A stretch of DNA of 41,789 nt from Spirogloea muscicola (lineage: Eukaryota; Streptophyta; Zygnematophyceae; Spirogloeales; Spirogloeaceae), in NCBI GenBank assembly GCA_009602725.1, contig WELB01000252.1:124082-165870 (forward strand), read 5' to 3'. Positions 11,044-30,281 of this stretch are shown here, piece by piece. Position 1 is the first letter of the stretch, and each line of letters starts with the position of its first letter. Both the position numbers and the translations under genes were made by a program. The notes under the pieces were generated by a model that was not told where the DNA came from, did not search any database, and was given only the letters and a program-made list of their open reading frames with translations.

Positions 11044-13002
11044 ATGGCCGTAGAAGCACTGCAGCTGCAGTACACTGAGCTGATTACCAGGCTCCTGGAA
11101 GAGGTGCGACGATATTGCCGTCCTCAAGCCTTTCAATGCTGCTTAACTATAGTGATAATGAGATGATACAGGCCAGCGTATGGCAGTTAGCTGCCACGAG
11201 CAGACCCTCCTGGGGCCCACCTTGAAACCCTACATCTAGCTTGGCACCTGCTTTGTGGAGGAGTCCACTTAAGAGCCCGCAATGTATACCTGATCACTGC
11301 AAGACATTCAGACTGTCTTGAGAGACCTAGATGCCCCGTGCTTACATTTAGGTAACAAGCATGGCAAGCGCAAACCTCACTCTTGCGACCTACAAGAGCT
11401 ACGGGCCACGAGCTTGCTGGTAGCAGCTCTACACCTGCCCGTGGCGTCCTCATCGTGCACCTCTACTTGACTGTGCAGGAGATTCTAGACGACCAGTTCA
11501 CGCAGCTTCAGCTTCTGCAGGATGAGAGCAATCCGGAGTTCGTGACTGAGGTCATCACCCTTTTCTTCGAGGACTCTGAGAAGTTATTACAGGACCTCAC
11601 TACAGAAGTGTAAGCAGCATATCTGCCAAACCCCTCTGAATGATATGTGGTAGGACAAGAGGACAACGCTTTTGCACCGCCAGTTGTATCACTGTCGCCA
11701 GTATCTCCAGCTGCTTTGTTAGGAGATCTCGACCAGTAGCACGCTCTCCAGAACAGAAACTGCTCCAAGCTGCTCTGCTTCTGTACAGGACTCTCATCTG
11801 CCTAGTCTGTTGCTGACTGTGCATGCTGGACGCTAGTGAGGCCACTCCAGTGGATTATAAGAAAGTAGACTCCTTCGTCCATCAACTAAAAGGCAGCAGC
11901 TCCAGGTATATGCCCAAAACAGAGGCAAGCTGCTACCTCATTCTTTGATGCACCTGTGAAGTTAGGAAGCTGTTTCGTCAAGCAGGGATGTGATAGTTGG
12001 TCTGTCCTGTTTACTGGCTCAGGCGCTCAGGCCAAGTGGCAGGTGCACTTTTGAGCTAGAGCTATGTCCATGTCCTACTCGTCTTGTGCGCTTGGTTTCT
12101 TGCTGCTAGCTCTTTCCATATGTTTGACATGATGCTTTTGTGCATGACCCCAGCATTGGAGCGCAGAGGGTGAAGGCTGTGTGCATTGAGTTTCGCACGT
12201 TCTGCGACAATGAGAATGCCGACGGGTAGACAATCCTCCTTCCTCTGTTGACGCAAATTTCACCTTCATTTGCCTCTTAGATGATGACTTGCGCTTGGGT
12301 TTGGGATGCGGAATGCATGACTTAATTGCGCCTGTTAGACATTCTTGTGATCATGAGCATCTGTCGGTATTACTAGTGGTTAACCACACTACTGCACAAA
12401 GCTACAATTGAGAGGCTATGGTGTTCTACTTGAAAAGGTCGCATAATTTGCATTTACCTGATAAGCTAACATGGTCTCCACCACTTGTAAGCACACCAGA
12501 TGAGCCCTAATTTGAGCCTGTCCAAAAGCACAGCAGATTAGCCCTCTGCCTGAGCCTGCAAGGGTCTCTGAAGCTCGGAGCTGGTGACATGCAGTAAAGG
12601 AGGGGCAAGTGTAAAGCAAAGCTGATGTGCAATTTCTCTATTCTGGTAATGGGCTACAGCTGCAAGGAAGCTCTTGGAAATGTCAAGAAGGAGTTCGACA
12701 TTGTCAAGGAAGAGCTCACAGAGATGCTAGAGGTCCGTGCTTGTTGCCCTCCTCCTACCCCTTTATCATTCCTTGTTTAGTATATTTGCCTCTGAGGTAG
12801 CGTGCTGATGCAAATTACTCTTCCTTGGCTCTGCAATGGCTCCCCCTTGAGCGTGGTTCTGATCAAGTAGTTACTGCTTCAGATCTGGCCTGCATTGTAG
12901 AGCTGCTGCATGGCCACTTTCAATTGAAATCCAGACTTGTTGTGTGGCCAGCTGGAGGAGAAGATTCTGGCAGCAGGGGGCACTTTGCCCTCCATGGAGT
13001 AA
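11044..13002 (+). CDS. Histidine-containing phosphotransfer protein (AHP-like HPt)
   Basis: Exons 11044-11103, 11479-11609, 11837-11905, 12154-12225, 12660-12732 and 12952-13002 give 456 nt, 151 aa, the usual AHP length. The opening [17 protein letters not shown] and the phosphorylation motif [17 protein letters not shown] (His79) match plant HPt proteins closely. The rest is the four-helix bundle, ending [16 protein letters not shown], which parallels the LEKQI..AGG end of plant AHPs. The role known for the family is relaying phosphate from hybrid sensor histidine kinases to response regulators between cytoplasm and nucleus. No kinase or regulator is nearby, so the input signal cannot be told. 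The start is the only ATG in frame before the conserved core, and the GT-AG junctions and phases are consistent. Confidence 0.92.
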
Positions 13003-14241
13003 GACGCGCTCATAGTGTGCTCGAGTGTGGTGCAGCTACTGCTAGGTCAAGTGCATTGTGTCAACAAACAAAGAATGCCACATTTGAGAATAGCTGTTGT
13101 GTTCCCTATTAAATGGGCCCTTTGCCAGCTCCCTGTATACTGTCAATTGGCAACGATACAACACAGTGTACCCTTTGCACGACTACGCTTGAGGAACTGC
13201 TCTGTGCTGCTTTTGGGCCACTGGATCACCTATGCTTGCCAGAGCTGCAAGGCCGGCAGGCCCCCTTATCATTGCTGGGTTTCTCTGACATTCATTAGAG
13301 CCAGGCCGTGCCCAAGCGCGATTTCGCTATGCGTGGACTCAGAGCGATCTGGTTTGAGGTAGCAACAACCGCTAGCTGATCACGCTAGGTGAGCACATTC
13401 ATGGGCAGTTGCCTGGACTGCAGCAGCTTTGTAGCAATGGTTCTGGTAGTCAATAGCGTCAGTTTGAACGGCCTTCCAGTGCAGTGCTTCTGCTTTGGCC
13501 TGGAGTAACAGCTCCGCTGCTCTTGGTAGCTGTGGAGAATTCTGACCCCAAGTCTGCATGGAAGGCGGAGAGCCATGCTCATTGCACGGCGCACATATTG
13601 CTGAAGCAATCACGAAGTATCATCAACTAACTACAATAGTCCACGAATCATGGTCGGCAGACTAGTGTGAATTCATGGTCCACAGACTACTGAGGAGGGC
13701 AAAGTGAGCCAGATTGGCTTAGCAGGGGTTACTGAGTGATTCGTAGCTGCTTTGTTCTTTTTGTGCTTGTCTTTCTTAGTGCTTTGCCTGGCCCCATTCT
13801 TGTACTCTGCTCATTCTTTGTTTGGGCTGGCTGTTCCAGCCCATATCCTCAATGGGCGAGCCCTTTCTTCTCGATTGGCCAAACTATTGCCACGGCGTTT
13901 CGTTGGTGTAAAAATTTAGTTCCTTGGTCAAAATGGTGACCCTTTTTCTATTAAGTGCTTGATCTTAATCAGATACTAAGCGCGTCAGGTATTCCCCCCC
14001 CCCCTCGCTTCTTGTTATTGTCAACGTGGTTGTGCCCAGCCAGGCTCTAGCAGTTGTGTTGACAGCAGCTGCAACCAAGCTGAGCAGCATCGCCCAGAAG
14101 CGGTAGCGGCGCTTGCGGCGAGCATACAGTGGACTGGGCTCTCGGCTGGCATTGATGGGTCAGGCTTTGGTGGCGGCGCCGGCGCCGGCGGCGGTCTGAG
14201 GGCGGCCTGCGGCAGCCGCCGGGGCTCCGGCGAGCGCAGCT
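13003..14241. other. Intergenic region with a hairpin repeat and a poly-C tract
   Basis: No coding exon was recognised. It includes the HPt 3' region, one copy of the hairpin repeat at 13815-13875 and a C-run of about 13 at 13994-14006. Two similar phrases around 13640-13690 (CATGGTC..CAGACTA) form a short local duplication. Confidence 0.5.
13815..13875 (+). repeat. Solitary copy of the GGGCTGGC hairpin repeat
   Basis: GGGCTGG at 13824-13830 and its exact complement CCAGCCC at 13836-13842 enclose a 5-nt loop. They are followed by ATGGGCGAGCCCTTTCTT, the same 3' portion seen in the 10.4-10.6 kb copies. It lies about 400 nt upstream of the next gene's ATG. Confidence 0.7.
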
Positions 14242-15013
14242 ATGGCCGCGCAGGGCCCCTTCGAGGCCGTGCCGCCGGTGAACGCGGCGGCGCCGCCGGC
14301 GGTGGACCCGGCCGGCGGCACGGGCTCCGCGAAGCTCGGCTCCATGGTGCGTATCTGCGGCCGCCCACGTCGCTGCGAAGCTGGGACGACGGCAGACGAG
14401 GCCTGACTTTGCTGCGGTGGTGGCGGCAATGGCAATGGCTGCTCCGCTTAATGGTGGAGCCAGGAGACGTCGCCGTCTACGGTGGCCGCGTTCCCCCGGC
14501 GGCAGCCCCGCGTCGCGCCGCTGCGCATGGCCACCGAGGACACCACCGAGGAGCCCCTAGCCCGCAACATGTGGCAGGTGGGCACTCGCCTGCCGCCACT
14601 GCCTGCGACTGATGCGCAGTTGGGGCGTAGCCCAAAATCTCTTAGACTTTAAGATATATCTCTTAGACATTAGTCTTAGACTTTGACATATGGCCAATAG
14701 CCTGGATGCCTACATGCTGCCCTGAAACACCAGCACCTCGTCCACAGGGCTTCTCTATCATATCACCAGTATGACAGAGGGTAGGGGAATCAGGTGTTAG
14801 GGTTGAGTGTCAAGGGTTTAGGTTTGAGTGTTAAGGGTTTAGGCTTCCTGCATGACATGTGCATTTAGAAGTCTCTGCAATGCGGCGCAGGTCTACGTGA
14901 TTGCGGCGTACCTGGTCGGCCGCTGGGCGTGGGGCCAGATCCAGCAGCGGCGCGCCCGCCGGCGCTTCGCGCGCGGTGGTGGTGACGGTGGCGAGGACGA
15001 CGAGCAAGGCTAG
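14242..15013 (+). CDS. Small single-pass membrane protein, unknown function
   Basis: Exons 14242-14346, 14467-14577 and 14891-15013, all phase 0, encode 112 aa. I do not recognise the family. Residues 1-35 are Ala/Pro-rich (MAAQGPFEAVPPVNAAAPP). The middle carries TEDTTEEPLARNMWQ, then one hydrophobic segment VYVIAAYLVGRWAW, then a basic stretch QQRRARRRFARG and an acidic end. The basic residues directly after the helix suggest a cytosolic or stromal C-terminus if the positive-inside rule applies. Support comes from three clean GT-AG, phase-0 junctions and amino-acid composition, not homology. Intron 2 carries TTTAGGG-like blocks. It is convergent with TRAP-alpha. Confidence 0.55.
14793..14852. 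repeat. Telomere-like (TTTAGGG) blocks in an intron
   Basis: Three GGGTTTAG/TTAGGGTT motifs in phrases of about 27 nt (AGTGTCAAGGGTTTAGG and AGTGTTAAGGGTTTAGG) lie inside intron 2 (14578-14890) of the small membrane protein gene. Confidence 0.75.
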
Positions 15014-15574
15014 CGACCCTAGCGTTGCACACTACCAGTGGGGCCGGCCTTTTGGCAATCCTTCACTACAACAGCAATGAGAAGCAGTGCCGTAGCAAGG
15101 ATCTCAAGCTCCGCTCTCTGCAGACGTCACGGTCTGCTCGCAAATTGCAGTAACTCTTGGGGATGCAAGGGGCACGCAAGAGGTCTACATCAGTTTTGAG
15201 CGTGCTTTGCTAGGTGCTGGTCTCCCGTGCTGCAGCAGAAGCAGCACCTGCCGCAAAAGCTTTCCAAGATAATGTTTGACAATCATGGCCAGCGGCGAAA
15301 CGCCAGCCTGAGTGTGCAGAGGAGCGAGAGGCTGCTCTCTTTGGTAGACGACAGTGCCGCGAGCTTCGCTTCAAGCCCAAACATAAGCCATAAGCGCCAG
15401 CTGGCGCCAGTGGCACTTTGCCAGTTGACACAGTCTCTGTTTTTGAGCTCTTATCCTGAATCCCCGGCGCAGCAGAGGGTGGCGGCAGCCCGTCCTCAAG
15501 GACATCCACCCGTGCGGTGGTAGTGCCACAAGAATCCAGAGGCCTCGCCCTTGCACGCATGGCTGCATGGCAGG
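15014..15574. other. Convergent intergenic region
   Basis: It lies between the small membrane protein gene and the TRAP-alpha stop codon. The open frames here are GC-driven and match no family I know. No repeat or RNA gene was seen. Confidence 0.5.
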
Positions 15575-17625
15575 CTACTTGACGGACTTGCTCCGGAACG
15601 ACCGCTTGGGCTGCGCCACGTACTTGGGCTGCTTCGCTGTCAGTGCTGTGCCCTGGCAAGCAAGCACCGGGAGATAAGATGTGGTTAGCATGCGTCACAA
15701 TGGATGGCGGCGGAAGTGATATGGTGGGAGTCGCAGAGCCGCGGGCAGCGTCTCGCTCACCTGGAGCCACTCATTGGATTGCACGTCAATGGTACGCGTG
15801 CCCGTCTCCACACCAGGCTTCGCGCGCCTCGATTTCTGTAGTCACACCGGGCAGGCCTTGGGTGGTGTCAGATTGCTAAGTGGCTGCGAGGCAAGGCAAG
15901 TCTAGAGGTGGAGCTACTCACAATACGATAAACACTAGCCAAAACTCAGTCATCTGCTCAACAACAGACATGAAAACAGAGAGAGTTATGCAACGAGCAA
16001 CGTGCCATGACCAACAGCGGCAGCGTGGGTGGCACTGGCGGCACCGGCGATGGCTGTGGTGGGCAGGGCGGACCTTGGAGAGTTTCTGGAGCTGCGCGTA
16101 AGCCCACATGCCGAGGAGGCCCAGCACGCCGGCAGCGAGCAGCGTGAGGAAGATGGTCTCGCCGCTCAACGGGCCTGACGCCTCTGTCACATCCACCGTG
16201 CTGTTGAATGCTGCCGAGGCGTGTAGCTGGCCGTCGACGAGGTAGAAGATGGCCGTGGCGAGCGTGAACTCCCGCGGCTGCATGAACGCCAAAAGCGGCA
16301 GCGTCGTCGTACCCGCGCGCGGGGCGGCGTCAGAGCCATGACTGCCTTGCTGCGAGTTTGGGTCTCTCTTGTACATGTCGACCAGAGGTGCATAGCATAA
16401 CCCTTATGCATTACCGCAATACCTCATTGACAACAGATAAATGTATAGCCGGTCCATCAGTCTGACATGCAACATACATTGTAGTATTGTTGCCGTAATT
16501 GAGGATCTGCCAAGGAAAACATAAATGAGGTGCTAACTTACCTGCAGGGCTGGGTGCAACCGGAAGTTGTAAGCGAAGCTGGCCTGCACGCCGGGCACGA
16601 CCGTGGCGTTCGCAATCTCCTGCAGCAGCCGGGGCCCAGCACCGGCAGCCGCATCAGGTCTGTGTACTGAGCCACCGAGGGGCCCTGGCGGTAACGCTGC
16701 CGGAGCAGCAATCGCCGAGAGCTGCTTGCATGCACACCGTGGCGGTGAGGTTCTGGACGAGCATGCGGTAGTCGCCGGGCATGTGCAGCGTGGAGCGGAT
16801 GCCCACGACCGTCAGCTTCGAGCTGCCTGCGGACGCACAAGAGGGTAAAGGCCGCAGAGGCAGCAGCGGCATGAGGACATTGATGCCTCACTGATCTTAT
16901 TAAGGACATTAGTGACATCAGTGAAGGATACATTTGTTGCGTCGGTGCCGTAAAAGCATTGGCATCAGTGGCGTCGGCAGAGGCGACGGCGGCCGGAAGG
17001 TAGTGGCTCTGCCGGCCATTGGTGTGGCCGCCGTGGCCACCACCTTGGCCGCTGGGAGATCTTCGGTCTGCACCTGTGTTGCTGAGGCCGACCATGCACT
17101 CCATCGGCGCGCCCGCCTGGACGACCGGCACTGCGGCAACGCCACGCCGCAGGTCAGCCATTACTTCGCAAAGCCGCCGGCATTGCCATCGTCGACGATG
17201 TCGGACAGCCTCGCCACACAGGTGGGCGAGCTCCGTTACGGAGACCAGTAATACTTTTCTCTTTCGCGAGAGTCATATGACGAGAATAGCGAGACCTGTT
17301 CAACGGGCATTCAAGATACATATATATATGTAGAGAACCCAAATAAGCTCTACCAAAACCAGTAGAGACAGAACGCGCCTGCTGATAATGTAAGAGCGGC
17401 TGTAAGAGCCAGCCAGGCGCATACGGAGGGTGATAATAGGAAAGGGTTAAGAGAAGAGAAAAAGGGTTTAGAACAGCTTAAGGGCTGACGTAAGCCCTCA
17501 ACCCTGGCCCTAAAACTCACTGAGGCTGGTCTGCTTGGGGAAGACGTGGACGGCCTCGACGCCCGGCGCCGGCGCGAAGGCGGCCTCCGGCGGCGCGTCG
17601 GCGGGCGCCGCCTCGGCCTCCGCCG
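15575..17625 (-). CDS. SSR1: Translocon-associated protein alpha subunit (TRAP-alpha/SSR1), 5' end in gap
   Basis: Visible exons (minus): 17625-17521 (entering the N gap), 17130-17074, 16826-16738, 16619-16542, 16277-16074, 15835-15761 and 15652-15575, phases continuous. The lumenal part shows PGVEAVHVFPKQTSL, then PVVQAGAPMECMVGLSNTG, then STLHMPGDYRMLVQNLTA and FYLVDGQLHASAAFNSTV, as in plant TRAP-alpha. One membrane helix (IFLTLLAAGVLGLLGMWAY) follows, then a basic cytosolic tail containing TRTIDVQSNEWLQGTALT. The family sits beside the Sec61 translocon in the ER membrane and assists co-translational import of secretory proteins. The acidic stretch and signal peptide expected at the N-terminus are missing in the Ns. 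Its 5' end faces that of the LDL3-like gene. Confidence 0.9.
17436..17516. repeat. Telomere-like blocks in TRAP-alpha intron 1
   Basis: AAAGGGTTAAG, AAAGGGTTTAGAAC and CCTCAACCCTGGCCCTAAAAC occur within the intron 17520-17131. They are weaker than the other blocks but show the same motifs in both orientations. Confidence 0.5.
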
Positions 17626-18504
17626 NNNNNNNNNNNNNNNNNNNNNNNNNNNNNNNNNNNNNNNNNNNNNNNNNNNNNNNNNNNNNNNNNNNNNNNNNNN
17701 NNNNNNNNNNNNNNNNNNNNNNNNNNNNNNNNNNNNNNNNNNNNNNNNNNNNNNNNNNNNNNNNNNNNNNNNNNNNNNNNNNNNNNNNNNNNNNNNNNNN
17801 NNNNNNNNNNNNNNNNNNNNNNNNNNNNNNNNNNNNNNNNNNNNNNNNNNNNNNNNNNNNNNNNNNNNNNNNNNNNNNNNNNNNNNNNNNNNNNNNNNNN
17901 NNNNNNNNNNNNNNNNNNNNNNNNNNNNNNNNNNNNNNNNNNNNNNNNNNNNNNNNNNNNNNNNNNNNNNNNNNNNNNNNNNNNNNNNNNNNNNNNNNNN
18001 NNNNNNNNNNNNNNNNNNNNNNNNNNNNNNNNNNNNNNNNNNNNNNNNNNNNNNNNNNNNNNNNNNNNNNNNNNNNNNNNNNNNNNNNNNNNNNNNNNNN
18101 NNNNNNNNNNNNNNNNNNNNNNNNNNNNNNNNNNNNNNNNNNNNNNNNNNNNNNNNNNNNNNNNNNNNNNNNNNNNNNNNNNNNNNNNNNNNNNNNNNNN
18201 NNNNNNNNNNNNNNNNNNNNNNNNNNNNNNNNNNNNNNNNNNNNNNNNNNNNNNNNNNNNNNNNNNNNNNNNNNNNNNNNNNNNNNNNNNNNNNNNNNNN
18301 NNNNNNNNNNNNNNNNNNNNNNNNNNNNNNNNNNNNNNNNNNNNNNNNNNNNNNNNNNNNNNNNNNNNNNNNNNNNNNNNNNNNNNNNNNNNNNNNNNNN
18401 NNNNNNNNNNNNNNNNNNNNNNNNNNNNNNNNNNNNNNNNNNNNNNNNNNNNNNNNNNNNNNNNNNNNNNNNNNNNNNNNNNNNNNNNNNNNNNNNNNNN
18501 NNNN
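17626..18504. other. Assembly gap (879 N)
   Basis: It contains the first coding exon and signal peptide of TRAP-alpha on the minus strand, and the start of the LDL3-like gene on the plus strand. Their shared 5' intergenic region must also lie here. Flanks are CGCC/GGC-rich, which probably caused the gap. Confidence 0.95.
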
Positions 18505-25601
<7,097 letters not shown>

Positions 25602-26720
25602 CAACCTGTCGCTTAAGTTGCAGGAGACTGACATGTTGTCTTGCTAAGTCATACTGACAAAGAGTCCTAGCTGCCTGCATCGGCCACGTACTGCTGAGAC
25701 GACCTTTTCCAGTCGCCAAGCGTAGTAAAGACCTTGTTTGTCCATCACAGTGTGGTCGGTCCTGAGCTTTGTGCTGTCAGGCAAGGAAGGTCAGGTATCG
25801 ATGAGCTCCAGCACTCATGAATGATCCACATATCACTTTAGAATATGGGACTAAACGCTTGCTGGAACTGTCACTGGGAGGGAAATTTGGAGCTGGTCAC
25901 CCTCATCGCTGGGAAGTCTGGTACACTTGCGAAGCCCAACTTGCAGAGGCTGGCCCACATCTACTTGTTGAATGGAGTGGATGAGCATGCTCAGTCGGTG
26001 TGCAGAGGTGTCAGGTGCTGGCCCGTCTTCAATCGTTGTGAGAACGAATAAATGAATCAAATGAATGAACTGCAATGCAAGAGTTACTCTGGCAATGGGG
26101 CTGCGGCTGCGTGCCGGGGCCCCACAATCAAGCCCAGAGTGCTGTTGGCATGTGCGAGCAGCGCTGGTAGTGCCGATGCATCGAACTTGCGTGCGAAGAG
26201 AAAGCATGGCTGCGGGCGGCCGTTGCCGTCTCGGCATGTCAGATCTGTCGCTGGTGGCTGGTGCTGCGGCGGAAACATGGACGAGGACTTGTCGCGCTGC
26301 TGCAGGCCCTGGGCACGACAGAATCGCACACCATGTCAGCTGGCAGCGCTGGTTGACGACAGCAAGCTTTTGGTCTCACAATTTAGTCTACAATTAGAGG
26401 CTTGTTATAAAGCCGTCAAAGCCTGCACCTGCAGGTGGCGTAGGAAGGTCGAGGACACGTTGGCTGTGGAATATGTCTNGCTGGTCGAGCCTTAGCTGCT
26501 GGCACAAGAGCTAGTCAATTGCCGTCCGGTATTCGAGCGTCAGCTAGCGACCTCTATGTGCTGACTCGTGGTTACTGAGCGGGTCAGCTTAGCAGCAGGT
26601 GACGTACATTTGTCCAATGTGCTTGCCTTTGTACTTGGCCACACATGGCCTCCCCATCTCTTAATATACACGCATTTCCCCCCGCCATGCCGCCGCGCCC
26701 ATGACTGCGCCCTGCCCGCC
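25602..26720. other. Intergenic region between the LDL3-like and lipase genes
   Basis: No exon with family resemblance was found. Open frames are short and of unlikely composition. A single N lies at 26479. The last 100 nt before the lipase ATG contain a C-rich, ATATA-containing leader, which might include the promoter, but nothing specific can be claimed. Confidence 0.5.
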
Positions 26721-29700
26721 ATGGCCTGCCTGCTGGCCCTCGTGCCCGTCTGCGAGCTCGCCGCCGCCTGCTGGTGCGCCGCCTGGACCTTCCGCCGGTG
26801 CTCCCTCCACGGCTCCCAGGTGCCCTCCCGCTGCCCCTCTCTGCCGCGCCTGGCCCTGCGCGCTGGACGTGCGCCCCCTTCTCACGTCGGGTACCCGCCT
26901 GCCGCGGCGCCCACCTTGGAGCTGCTCCGCAGTCTAGCAATGGCTGGCCCGAGGCGACGGCGCAGGAGTTCCGGGACGTGCCGCGCATCTGCCGCATCAT
27001 CCTGGCAGTGTACGAGGATGATGTGGCCCACCCCAAGTACGCCGACAGGTGCGACCCGGCGCCGAGTCTCCACCTCATCGCTCGGAAAGCAGCTGCTCGC
27101 AGGGGACGCGTAAGCCCCTCGGGAGCATGCCGTGAGCCTTCTCGACTGCAAGCATCAGGCAAACCCCTGGTCCTCCTCCCCGGCAGCGCCCGCCCGCCAC
27201 AGCCAAAGACGCTGGCCTGTCCATCTTCTCTCGCCAGGCTGAACCCCGACTACGTCGTCAAGCGCGTGGACTACAAGGAGACTGGCGGGCGCTGCCCCTC
27301 CTACATGATCTACATTGACCACGAGGCCCGCGATGTGGCACTCGCCATCCGCGGCCTGCACCTCGGTCAGAAGTCGGATTATGGCCTCCTCTTGAACAAC
27401 AAGAAAGGTCAGCAGGTAGCAAGAAACCGGCCGCCCGTTACCGAAGAGTCCATTTTACTTCGGCTGGAAACCTTGAGCCCTAGCACCCTGAAGACTGTCA
27501 CTGCTGTGTTGGCTGCACTGTGATTTCAATGCACCTTCGGCTCAAACCCCTTGCAGTACTATGTCGCGACCAGTGCAGCATGCCGCACTAGCTCAGACTA
27601 GCTCAGACCTTGTTTCTGTTAGCCGTGAAGCCTGCTGACCTAGTACCTAAACCCTAGATCAAGTCTCTGCAGATGTTTGATGGGGGTTACGCACACCATG
27701 GACTTCTTGATGCCGCTGGTTACCTGCTGGAGCAGGAGTTTGACACGCTCTTGAGCCTGCTGCACAAGCACCCGGGCTACACGCTCACATTGGCTGGCCA
27801 CTCCCTAGGCTCTGGCATAGCCGCTCTGATGGCAGTGGTCTTGGTCAACAACAAGAAGCGGCTTGGGAAGTTCTCGAGGAAGAACATCCGTGTCTATGGT
27901 GTTGCTCCAGCCAGGAGCATGTCCCTCAATCTGGTGAGTCCCGTACTGATGCGAAGCTTGCTTGAAGTACACTGCTTCTTTCCCAGCTGGTTAAGCCCGC
28001 GATCACATACTACTGGCGCCCTTGCTCAAAGGCGTCCAGCAATCTCTGTTCTGCTAGCTCTCTTTCTTCCATGACCTCAAGACCTCGAGTATCGCTGGGT
28101 CCCCCCTCTTCATCTGCATTGCATGGCAGTGTGTTCGCTATGCAGATACAATCAGATCCATTGTCCTCCAGGACGACTTTCTGCCACGAACCTCTACTCC
28201 GCTGCAAGTCATATTTGGAGCTGCCTTTTGGTAAGAACAACTCCCATTGTCATGGAATTCTGACAAGGCGTCTGTTTCAGCGCACCATGCCCTGCATCCT
28301 TTCATTCGCCCCTTCTGTGAGGTCGTCTCAGTCCGCACAGTCGTTCCAATTTCATGCCATCAACAAGACAGCAGCTATAGGAGGACATCCAGCGCATGCG
28401 CATATACTGGACATTGGTAGCTGTTTAGGCAGTACTGCCGAAGATGCTTGCCCGTTGTCTCACTGGCTGACTGGCGAACAGGCTGCCTATTGATTTTAGT
28501 CAGCTGATACCTGAGCATGTATGTGCCATGCCGCTGTCTTCTGTTGCAGTCTCCCGTGCTTGCTGGTCTACTCTTGCTTGAAGGATACATTCATCTCAGA
28601 CAAGAAACTCCTCCGGGACCCTCGTCGACTGTATTCACCTGGCCGTCTTTACCATGTTGTGAATCGACGAAGACTTGTGTGAGTTGCTAGTGATGGCCAG
28701 CGCCGGCTCGCTGACAGGCATGACCCTATGTTTGTCATAAGGACCAATCATGTAGGGTGCAGTCGCCCATCCGGGGAACTTCTTTATCTGCTCATGATTC
28801 CACTTTCGAGACATGCTCAACGTACTCTTGGGCAGGCTGGTGCACCTTGAGTTGATGGTTGTGGAGTGCACTGCTTAAGGCACTTGCATTGGCCTTTCAT
28901 CCTTTATTTCTGTGTATTATTTCTTGAAGAGGTCCACAAGGTCGTACATGCTATTTGTTCCAGGCGGTTCAATAGCGGTGTTCATGATTGGCTGTCTTTG
29001 ACTTGCTCTGATGCTGGCTGGCGTGGTGTGCCAAGCAGATGCCACCCGGTTGACCCCATTGTGAGGACTGCAATTCCAGTGGATGGCCGCTTTGAGCATA
29101 TCGTGTGCTCACGACATGCGTGTGCGCACCATTCACTGACGCTCTTGGAGGAAGTGGCAGGCAGGGCACTAGAGGTGATCTTTGACCAACCTGGCTCAGC
29201 ATTCGTCCAACCATCCAAGTGAGACTGCTGGCAGCAGGACTCATGGGCCAGATCTGGTGTATGCACTGTAGACATGGCATCGACAGTGTGTCCTCATTAG
29301 CAAGGGGCCTGTTTTGAGAATGGTTCCAGCCCTGTGCAGCTGCTGGAGGAGAAGGAGCAGGTGGAGATGACAAAACCCCCTGACCTGCAGAGGATGGACC
29401 GGCAAAAGTCTGTCAAAAAGACACAAGAAGACGAGCACGATGGAGCCCTTGGTAGGGCCGCTTCTATGAAGGTCGCCGGCAACCTGGACAGGCAAGCTCA
29501 GTCTCCGACAAGGGATGACAGCTTCTCAGAAAGCGGGCGGTCAGAGGTTCTGGCGGAGCTAGACGACGCGGAGAGCGAAGAGAGAGGCAAGATATCCTGG
29601 GACGATCTCATTGCCAAGCTTCTGACAGAGGCACCTCACAAGGAGAAGAAGCAGGGGTCCTGGTTCGGGCACAAGTCCAAGCAAAGGAAGGATGTGGAAA

Positions 29701-30281
29701 TGGGAGATGCAATCCCAACTGGAGAGGCAAGAGCTGTGAATCCCAAACAAGCAGCACACAAAGTAGCCCAGAAGTGGAGGGAGAAGTCCTCTGAAAAGAA
29801 GCTGAGTGAAGTTGACCAGGCCAGTGCAGAGGAAGGGGCAGCCACTGCACGTGGAGATGTGAACAGCGGACCTGCTGCTACAACTCCTCTTGGAAGTGCC
29901 GATGCAAGTGACACTGCAGAGGAGCGCAGCGAGAGCAAGTCACAAGGGGCAGGTGTTGCACAGGAGGGGAGCACGAGCGAAGCTGCTACATATACCAATC
30001 CATCAGGTGGAAGTGGAAGTGAGACCGGGCCTGCTTGGGCACAAGGGCATCAGACAAGAAGTGACACAGCACCCTCTGATCCACAGACATCAAGTGGGAA
30101 TAGTTCTAGCACTTTTCCAGATATTGAGATGGCAGACAAGGTAAGGCAAGGATCCCAGGGCACCAACGCCGCCAGTCCTGTCAGCGCTGCACAATCTCAA
30201 GATGAGGAAGCACAAGGTGCAAAGGCTGGCACACAGACTGAGAATCTGCACTCGACGCCAACATCCAAACCTCCTCCATGA
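26721..30281 (+). CDS. Plant-type class 3 lipase (mono/diacylglycerol lipase-like) with acidic C-terminal tail
   Basis: Exons 26721-26819, 26933-27048, 27238-27415, 27673-27933, 28130-28230, 28550-28678, 29039-29174 and 29340-30281 give 653 aa with consistent phases. The N-terminus is a hydrophobic, Cys-containing segment (residues 2-24), probably a membrane anchor. The core has RICRIILAVYEDD, YIDHEARDVALAIRG, MFDGGYAHHG and the nucleophile elbow TLAGHSLGSG (Ser175). Next come QDDFLPRTSTPL (candidate acid), a Cys-rich CLPCLLVYSCLKDTF, RDPRRLYSPGRLYHVV and VRTAIPVDGRFEHIV. These match, in order, the plant family annotated as mono/diacylglycerol lipase with N-terminal lipase_3 domain. The last exon adds about 310 residues, coiled and charged at first, then Ser/Gly/Gln-rich and disordered. 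Substrate is inferred from the family. A good GTAAGG donor inside this exon (near 30139) may allow an alternative end. Confidence 0.9.
27638..27660. repeat. Short telomere-like motif in lipase intron 3
   Basis: ACCTAAACCCTAG lies just upstream of the exon 4 acceptor, inside intron 27416-27672. Confidence 0.5.

Noticed and set aside
10466-11136. Overlapping frames of 144-184 residues on both strands
   Set aside because: Arise from the hairpin repeat array and GCC/CGC-rich HPt leader; no start or domain supports them.
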